64,000 bases of DNA, taken from assembly GCA_007922305.1 (NCBI GenBank), contig ML677348.1, forward strand, positions 22,422,124 through 22,486,123, read 5' to 3'. Every line of letters starts with the position of its first letter. Position 1 is the stretch's first letter. The DNA comes from Dermatemys mawii (lineage: Eukaryota; Chordata; Testudines; Dermatemydidae). A program made the position numbers and the translations under genes. Shown here piece after piece: positions 57,381 to 64,000 of this stretch. Under the pieces are notes generated by a model. It did no database searches. It saw only the letters and a program-made list of their open reading frames with translations, and was not told the origin of the DNA.

Positions 57381-57959
57381 AAAAGAGGTCAAGCTTGTGA
57401 TTGTGTAATTTAAGACCGTGTTATAATGTACCTGCACAAGGGGAGGGGATGAATTAAGGCCCCTTAGATAACCTTAATTCTGGCTTTTCCTAATTTTTGA
57501 GAGCCTAACTTTGTACCCTGATGTTCTTTTAATATAGCTGAGTGTGTGTGTAATACACATCTGTTGTAATCATATCACACCCAAGTCAATTTCTAACCAC
57601 GCATCTTATAAAACGTAGGTTGCCCTTCCCCTGACATTCCTTGCTAGCTTGCGCGTGACATTTTAATGTGATAAATACACATCAGACTTTGCATTTCTAA
57701 CACCACCTACTTGACTTGGCTCTAGTTTCTTGTGTTCATTAGAATTTCAGCAATGTGCTATTTCATGGCAGATAATCTCCTCTCCCTTTCTGGTCTAAGT
57801 GTGTGTGGGGGGGGGGTGAGGGCATGGGTGCATTTCTTGTCTTCTCGACATTTATTACATTCCTATTTCTCCACCTTGTCTGCACCAATAAATCAATGCT
57901 GCTTGTTATTGTCTGCTCCTTGAGCAGTGTTTGGGAAAGCTGAACTGGGAGAGATCTGC
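57381..57959. other. no recognised feature
   Basis: G run ggggggggg near 57808-57816. Nothing else recognised. Confidence 0.5.
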
Positions 57960-58145
57960 TATCCTGGCTGCAATTGTGTGCACCACCATTGGCCACCATT
58001 TCCCACAGCCCCCATTGGACTGGGACGGCGAACCGCAGCCAGTGGGAGCTGCAGTCGGCAAAACGGCAGGTAAACAAAGCAGCGGGGCCCGCTAAGGGGG
58101 CTTACCCTGCGGTCCTGCGTGCCAGCGTTGCCGATTCCTGGTTCA
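57960..58145. mobile_element. hAT-like fragment related to the foldback element
   Basis: caccatttcccacagccccc, then cagccagtgggagctgcagt, then caggtaaacaaagcagcggg are similar to parts of 28545-28883, and the end gccagcgttgccgattcctg resembles a hAT terminal repeat. Only one side is seen, no target duplication found. The frames at 57763-58171 are artefacts. Confidence 0.6.
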
Positions 58146-60844
58146 TAATGATTGTACTTCCACCATGACATGTTCCCAGTAAACTTAACTAGGGTTTCAA
58201 TGGAGGATTACCTCAGACCAGAGAGGTATGGTTGAACCCAGCCTGAAAGGAGCTCTCACATTTCTAAAGGAGCACCCACATTTTGTAAAACCAATAGGCC
58301 CCACCATAACCATGTGCATTTGAAACTCACATTTATGGTCAATCTGGGCTGCGTTCAGCCTTAACTTGTTCCTTCTGAATTTAACTGAAAGACATGAATA
58401 AAGGATTTTACAAAATGGAGTTTGTAAGAAGTTTATCGTGCTTTATCTGCTGAATGCAGAAGGACCTGGGCATAATCGGAAGGGGACTCATCCTGTGTTA
58501 ATAGAAGAATCAGGAGTATTTCCATTTTGTGTTGGGCTGAAAGGTTAACGTTTTTTTAAAAAGTTTAATATTTGCTGTTATCAACCTATTCCTTCTTATG
58601 GTTTTTTTCATACAGAGATTAGAATTTGACCCACTGAGCAAATACTGTGTGAGCATGGTCTTTATTTTAGACTGAGAACAAAACAAGAAAGAAGCAGTAT
58701 CTCCAGGAGAGAGAGACAGAGTCTCTCTCCTGTAGCTGTCTCCACTGAACTCTGCTTCTTAAAGTGGCTGCCTGCAGCTATAAGCCATCCGTTTCTACAG
58801 CTTGAAAGGTGCAGTACGTGGGGAAAATAAGCCATAATAAATGCAAGCTCCATAACAGCACACTCCTCCTGTCCCTCTCATGCTGACCACTACCTATCAA
58901 AGGGCTTGCCTTGCCTTGCCTCCCCTGTTGAGGGAAAGTGTACACAATAATTTTCAATTATTAAAACCTTTCATGTAGATAATGTCTTAACATGAGGTTG
59001 GGTTTGAGCCTCTCTCTCTTTCTCTCTCTCTCTCACTGGAGGACAGACATGTATTACTGACCGCATCAGTGAACAAAGAGGACGAAGAGTGGAGAAGCAG
59101 CTTCACATGCGGGGAAGAAATAAGTTTCCTTTTATGTGGCAGAGGAAACTTTCCAGGGCTCCAAAATGCATGTGATGACATGCAGATAAAAATCTTCCCC
59201 TTTATACACTCATGAAAGGGGTTTTGTTTTTATGCCCCTCCTCCCCAGCGTTAATACAGCTGCCAGGGGATAAACACTCAGTGTGACAGAAATTAGATCC
59301 TCTTACAAGTACAGTCTCAGCCTTTGGGGATGTTATGAACACCTCTGGTTATAAAATTCCCCTTTCACCAGCATGCAGTGTCTAGAGAGAGAAAGTGGAT
59401 TAGAAATGAGTGAAAAATAGATCAAAGACAATTAGGTTCGGAAGACTTTCTGCATTTCCTCTCCCCTCCCCTTGTAGCCCAAGCTTTGAGTACTGCCTGC
59501 CCCCTCTTACCTAGAAATCCCAGAGCACTGCTGTGCTTTGCCACCCGCCAAACATACAGTGGTTGGGGAATCCGGTGTTTGGTCTTTACAGGGAATGAAA
59601 GCTGTATTTTAATTCTGCTTATCTCTAGCTAAAAGGCCTATTGAGACTGGTAGCTTCAGACACAATGTATTATCAACAGTGTTGCTGCCTTTTCACATTT
59701 CCTTTTCCACAACTCACTCTCTTGCTGATTATAATTACCCTTTAATAGCTCATATAATTTCAGCTATATAACAACTGAGTTGTACTGTAGCTGCCAAAAA
59801 TACCATGTATTTTTAATAATTAATTGAGGCTAAATCATTCCACAACATATGAGTATGATAATTAGGTAACATTGGCTATATCTCATGAACGGACTTTCTT
59901 CAATATACTGTGTTCTGGTATGAGTGTAATGCACCATTTAGCTCTCCAAGAACCATTTGCATCTGATGCTGCTGATCAGAGCTAGAGTGACAGTCTCAGT
60001 GAAAAGAAGAGGAATACAATGACTATGAGAGAATTCAAAGTTTGGATGCATAAAAATTTGGGATATTGGTTAGGGCCCCTATTTAGCTGTCTGTAAGTGA
60101 AGCCATCTCAGCACAAGTTCACTAACACATAGCAACTGTCTCTAAGGTGGGAAAACATGATTTCACAGTCTGCTCTAACAAATGTTATGGAGACATCCGG
60201 CCATATGAATACGGCTCACAGCCAAGAAGATCCTACCAATCAGTGTCAGTGCCAATTCCATTCCCTTCCTCAGTTGGATGCCTATCTGGAAGGAGTACAG
60301 GATGGCAGTATCTAGATGGAGATAACCTTTGTGAAAGTTCACTTAGCTTGCTTATGACTGGGAAATTTAGATACTGGTCCATATTTAAGGCGGTCGGGTG
60401 ATGGTTTCTAAATGACAACGAGCTTGAAATAGATCATAGAGTCAAGAGTACCTGAGATGCCTGCAAATGAGATTTTCAACACCTTCTTTAAGAAATCTTT
60501 CTTTAGTCATGAAAGGAATGGTTCAGAACTGCTGGAGGTGGCTTCATTTTCCTGCAGTGCTTCTAGGACCTCTTGTTATGTGAAGGGGCTGAATTCAGAA
60601 TGAGAAGCTATTTAAGATACTGGGCCTGTGATCACTGTATGGATCCTGGTGTCCTGAGACACTATCTTGGATGCAAGTGATTTTCTCTGAGAAGCAAGTT
60701 GATGATAGTGTTTCACTGTGAGAGGTGCTGGTTTGTGGAGTTGAGTGGAAGCATTGTGGGCTAACAAGACCATTCACAGCCCAAATAGTTCAGTGGACCA
60801 TTAAACACACTTGCTCTTAAACCCTCTATCATACTTAAAAGGTA
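58146..60844. other. no recognised gene
   Basis: CT-rich microsatellite at 59011-59036. AT-rich 59.28-59.95 kb looks single-copy and might be a conserved non-coding segment. The 84-residue plus-strand frame at 60147-60401 has no recognisable domain. Confidence 0.45.
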
Positions 60845-61498
60845 CACTCACCAGAAGTGCCTTCTCTGGTGTCATGGTCTGGGAGCTCGCCTTGGGAGGA
60901 GGTGGAGGGTATTGGCTCCAGGGTGTTGAACAGTTCCTGGCTGCCAGGGGGAACGGATTCACCACTTGCCGCCTGTGTACTGTCCTCTTCTCCTCTTCAT
61001 CCTCCAAAAAATCATCCTCCTCGCTCTGTGCGACTTGCCCCTTACAGGTGTCCATGGACAGCAGTGGGGTAGTGGTGGTGCCACCCCCCATAATTGCATG
61101 CAGCTCCTGGTAGAAGCAGCATGAATGGTGCTGTGAACCGGAGTACCCGTTTGCCTTCCTGGTTTTTTTTGGTAGGCTTGCCTGAGCTCCTTGATTTTCA
61201 CACAGCACTGCTGTGTGTCCCTGGAGTAGCCTCTTTCCGTAATGCCCCTGGAGATTTTGATGTATGTATTTGCATTCCTTTTTTTCTAATATAGTTCTGA
61301 CATAACAGATTCTTCTCCCCATACTGCGATGAGATCCAGTACCTCATGTTCAGTCCATGCTGGAGCTTGTTTGCGAATCTGGGACTGCATGGTCACCTGC
61401 ACAGGTGGACCCTGCATGGTCACCTGTGCTGGTGGGGTCTGCATTGTCACCTGTGCTGATGAGCTCGCCACGCTGGCCAAACAGGAAATTAAATTCAA
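60845..61498 (-). pseudogene. Harbinger Myb/SANT-like DNA-binding protein relic
   Basis: From about 61498 to 60845 on the minus strand: QAPAWTEHEVLDLIAVWGEE (about 61305-61368) is the first helix of a Myb/SANT-like (MADF-type) domain, then KIKELRQAYQKK (61201 to about 61160, another frame), then SCCFYQELHAIMGGGTTTTP, then an acidic stretch EEDDFLEDEEEK. Frame changes show at least two indels. The N-terminal part includes a threefold VTMQ-type repeat. The partner DDE transposase is not present. Such relics are common in turtle genomes (recalled, not searched). Confidence 0.78.
61385..61462. repeat. tandem 30-bp-type repeat, three units
   Basis: Three units of a pattern with tgcatggtcacctgtgctgg (about 30 bp), differing at a few bases, within the N-terminal part of the Myb/SANT-like relic. 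It encodes the repeated VTMQ-PP units. Confidence 0.75.
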
Positions 61499-61808
61499 AA
61501 GTTCCTGGGGCTTTTCCTGCCTACCTGACTAGTGCATCTGAGTTGAAAGTGTTGTCCAGAGCAGTCACAGTGGGGCATTCTGGGATAGCTCCCGGAGGCC
61601 AATAATGTTGAGTTGCATCCACAGTACCTCTAATCCAGAACTGCAATATCGATTTTAGTGCTAATCCCCTTGCCGAGTGGAGTACAGAAACCGGTTTTAA
61701 GAGCCCTTTAAATTGACAAAACTAGGTTGGTTGTATGGACTGAATCAATTTTAATTCGACATAATGTGACTAATTCTGATATAATCATGTACATAGACCA
61801 TCCCTCAG
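61499..61808 (-). mobile_element. Harbinger 5' region and terminus
   Basis: Contains gggcattctgggatagctcc, then ccggaggccaataatgttga, then ttttaagagccctttaaatt, and ends gtacatagaccatccctca. The gtctac-type end in reverse marks the right edge of the Harbinger-type element that carries the Myb/SANT-like relic. The left edge is not seen, and no target duplication could be identified. Confidence 0.6.
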
Positions 61809-64000
61809 GTACTGAAGCCAGATGTGGACTCATGTAGTGATGAACGCATATATGGTACAAAACCAGTGTCTCCTCTGAATCTGATGTTATGCAGTCAAAA
61901 AAGAGCTTTTTGTGAAATTGTTAAGGTGGACTCCTGACACAAAAGCAGGGAAAGAAAAAGTTCTTTTTGGTTATATTAACACCAAGTGGTACATCTCCTC
62001 TACTCTTCCATAATTCCTACCATTGACCAACAAGCTGGCTTTCCATGAGCCCTCAATAAGCTGCATGACTCCTGCAACCAGATCTCAGGGAGGAATAAGA
62101 TCAGCTGAGAAACAATCTACAATGGTCAACATGCACCTGTGTTTAATCTGTCTTCGGTGGCACCACTGCTGTTGCACTTAGTTATCACCATCAACATGAA
62201 CAATGAGTTACCCTGAAGCTAATGATAATGCTGAAGAACTGATGCCAACTTCCTCATATAAATGCTTAATTGTTGCTAGTGATTCCCATGGTAGCATTAG
62301 CCAGTTTAACATTACATAGCATGAGAAAATTAAATGATCAGTGTCAGGCTAGGAATGTTCATTGTTCTTTCTTTATTTTTGTAAACGCTAGTGTGATGTG
62401 AGAATAATTACTATGCTGGGGGTTATTGCCTTTGCCATTGCCCTGTGTGTGTGTGATTTAAATTGTCTGTAATATTGTTGTCTTGGAAGGGAAGGAACAG
62501 GAAGTAGGAGGAATGGGAGATTGATCTGAGATTAAAGTGGGTGTTTACTCTGTCCATTTGCAGGGTCCCTTTGTAAGAGCAGAGTCCCAAGGCAAATATC
62601 GTCTAGGCTGAATTTGCTTTAAAGGGACCCTGTCCATTTAAAAATCATGCTTTTTGCTGGATCTTTTACCTCATGTTGCAACAGTTAACACCTAAGTCTA
62701 TTATAGTGTTTTGTATTGCCTTTGCAACAGATTCAATTAGTATAGCTGAAAGACAAGAGAAACATATTTCTGTATTTTTTCCAAATTTGTTTACTTAATG
62801 CAATTGACAGCACTCTGCATATAGGCCGTAGATGAGACTGAAAAACTGCAAAGAGTATTGTGTAACTTTTTGTCTAAAATTTGTCAACCCTTTTCATTGA
62901 AATTTCAAAAAATGTGGACCAGTTTTTCGCCAGTTTCAATGGTTTTCTCTATATGGTCAATTAGTAAGTAAGCTTCCTGTTGTCTGTGTGGCTCTTTCAG
63001 GCAGCAAGAAGGGCAAGAAAGACAAATACATTTGAACATGCAATTTTTTTTAAAAACCAGTACAATGCACACACTGCTTGCTTGAATGGTATATCATCAC
63101 AGGTCTTGATCCTACAAGGAGTCCTGTATGGGAACCAGTATCTGTGCATGCAAAGTTCATTACAAAATTGAGACTGATTTCAGGTATGATTTGATGAAAG
63201 GGAGAACAAAACACAAGGCAGGAAGGCATACATGACTATTACCAGTAGAAATGCTGAATTGTATGGAAATCCTTCTGCTCTTTATCCTTCGTGGGAGATG
63301 GCAGCCCATAGACCTTTGACAGGGAGTAGGTACATGCTGGGTGCAGGAGTTTCTCACTTTCAGCCAAGGCACAGGCAAGGCAACCCTGAGTGAACGAATA
63401 CCTGCAGCTTTAAGAAACTAGTGGAAGTGTGGCTGATAAAGAGATCTTTCTGACTGTGACAACTCCGCGTCACTGTCAGTATTAGACATCCCGAGAGAAA
63501 GAGGGAGACAAACGTGGTTGTTCACAGCCTTTGTTTGGCAGCTTTCAGAGATTTGAAGGAGCTGAACAAAACGACGCAGTGCTACATGCCAACTGTTGGG
63601 CTTTATCAAATAATAAAGCAATCCCACTGGGTATTAAGAGGCATGGAATTATTCTAATGAGTCTGGCAAAATCTCATTAGGATGAACAGCAGGCAATTAC
63701 AAAGTGTATGATCGGTATGCAGATGACTTTCTTTCCTCTCTCTGACTACATGCAATTTCTTGGACTCGCAGAATAGGAGCTGTCAGAGAAATGATTACTC
63801 ACTGGAGCAAAGTACTGTACACAAACAGGTCAATGTTTCAGATGCACCAGCGGTAGAGATGGGTAAGGTCTGGAAATATATTCTGTTCTCCGTGAAAGAA
63901 CCCCTCTGCATCACTAGATTCTTGGCTTACCCTACGAAGAGGTGGGGAACAGACATCTTTCTGTTAGGCCTCCAGAGGTACCACTTCCAGGAATACCTTC
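61809..64000. other. no recognised gene
   Basis: 62870-62950 is an A/T-rich degenerate repeat. A GT run is at 62444-62456. Short frames at 62980-63171, 63160-63378 and 63418-63627 have no domain. Confidence 0.5.

Noticed and set aside
60801..61322. 173-residue minus-strand frame as an intact host gene
   Set aside because: The Myb/SANT-like domain is split over different frames and the flanks are transposon ends; it is a relic.
61385..61462. CRISPR-like array
   Set aside because: Three head-to-tail units without spacers, within a Myb/SANT-like coding relic in a vertebrate-type genome.

Overview
This window looks like interspersed-repeat-rich, non-coding nuclear DNA of a sauropsid, most probably a turtle (inference). 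The reasons are the repeat mix: CR1 LINE copies, MIR SINE relics, Penelope/Neptune-like elements with GIY-YIG remnants, hAT miniature elements with 8-bp target duplications, PIF-Harbinger miniature elements with TTA duplications, a PIF-Harbinger Myb/SANT-like gene relic and TG...CA solo LTRs. No L1 or Alu was seen. A crocodilian is the main alternative. I find no convincing host protein-coding exon, rRNA, tRNA gene or CRISPR. The long open frames fall in repeats or look like chance ORFs in low-complexity DNA, and the window could be an intron or an intergenic stretch.

Layout. 1-5 kb: the C-terminal relic of a hAT transposase split by a miniature hAT (311-623), then a CR1 tail split by a 115-bp hAT MITE (3938-4052), then a MIR split by a 575-bp hAT (4157-4731). 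8-16 kb: a Penelope 3' end, an L2-like LINE relic, two short hAT MITEs, MIR and L2-like tails and an 88-bp palindromic MITE. 19-22 kb: a GC-rich hAT-like element and two Harbinger MITEs. 24-34 kb: CR1 fragments on the minus strand, a Harbinger MITE, a 339-bp foldback hAT, a solo LTR, two MIRs and the longest CR1 (about 1.6 kb, plus strand, broken reverse transcriptase). 35-36.5 kb: a hAT transposase relic on the minus strand. 42-44 kb: a minus-strand Penelope element carrying both a hAT MITE and a second Penelope copy with its own target duplication. 45-50 kb: a 702-bp hAT with internal subrepeats, a three-level nest (MIR, then a TAA-flanked element, then a hAT MITE), a GC-rich hAT-like element, a CR1 fragment and a Penelope foldback. 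51-58 kb: a second solo LTR, perfect and imperfect hairpins, a second copy of the first hAT miniature element, a SINE-like tRNA-type promoter and a purine-rich degenerate repeat. 60.8-61.8 kb: a Harbinger Myb/SANT-like relic. The rest shows no recognised feature.

The genes do not work together in any pathway: the interest lies in the insertion history. Target-site duplications read directly from the sequence fix the order of several nested insertions. I did not find a convincing new functional system. The best candidates for follow-up are the Penelope foldback copies, the long imperfect hairpin at 56.08-56.22 kb, and an exact 29-bp match between the interior of a hAT MITE and DNA about 780 bp away.
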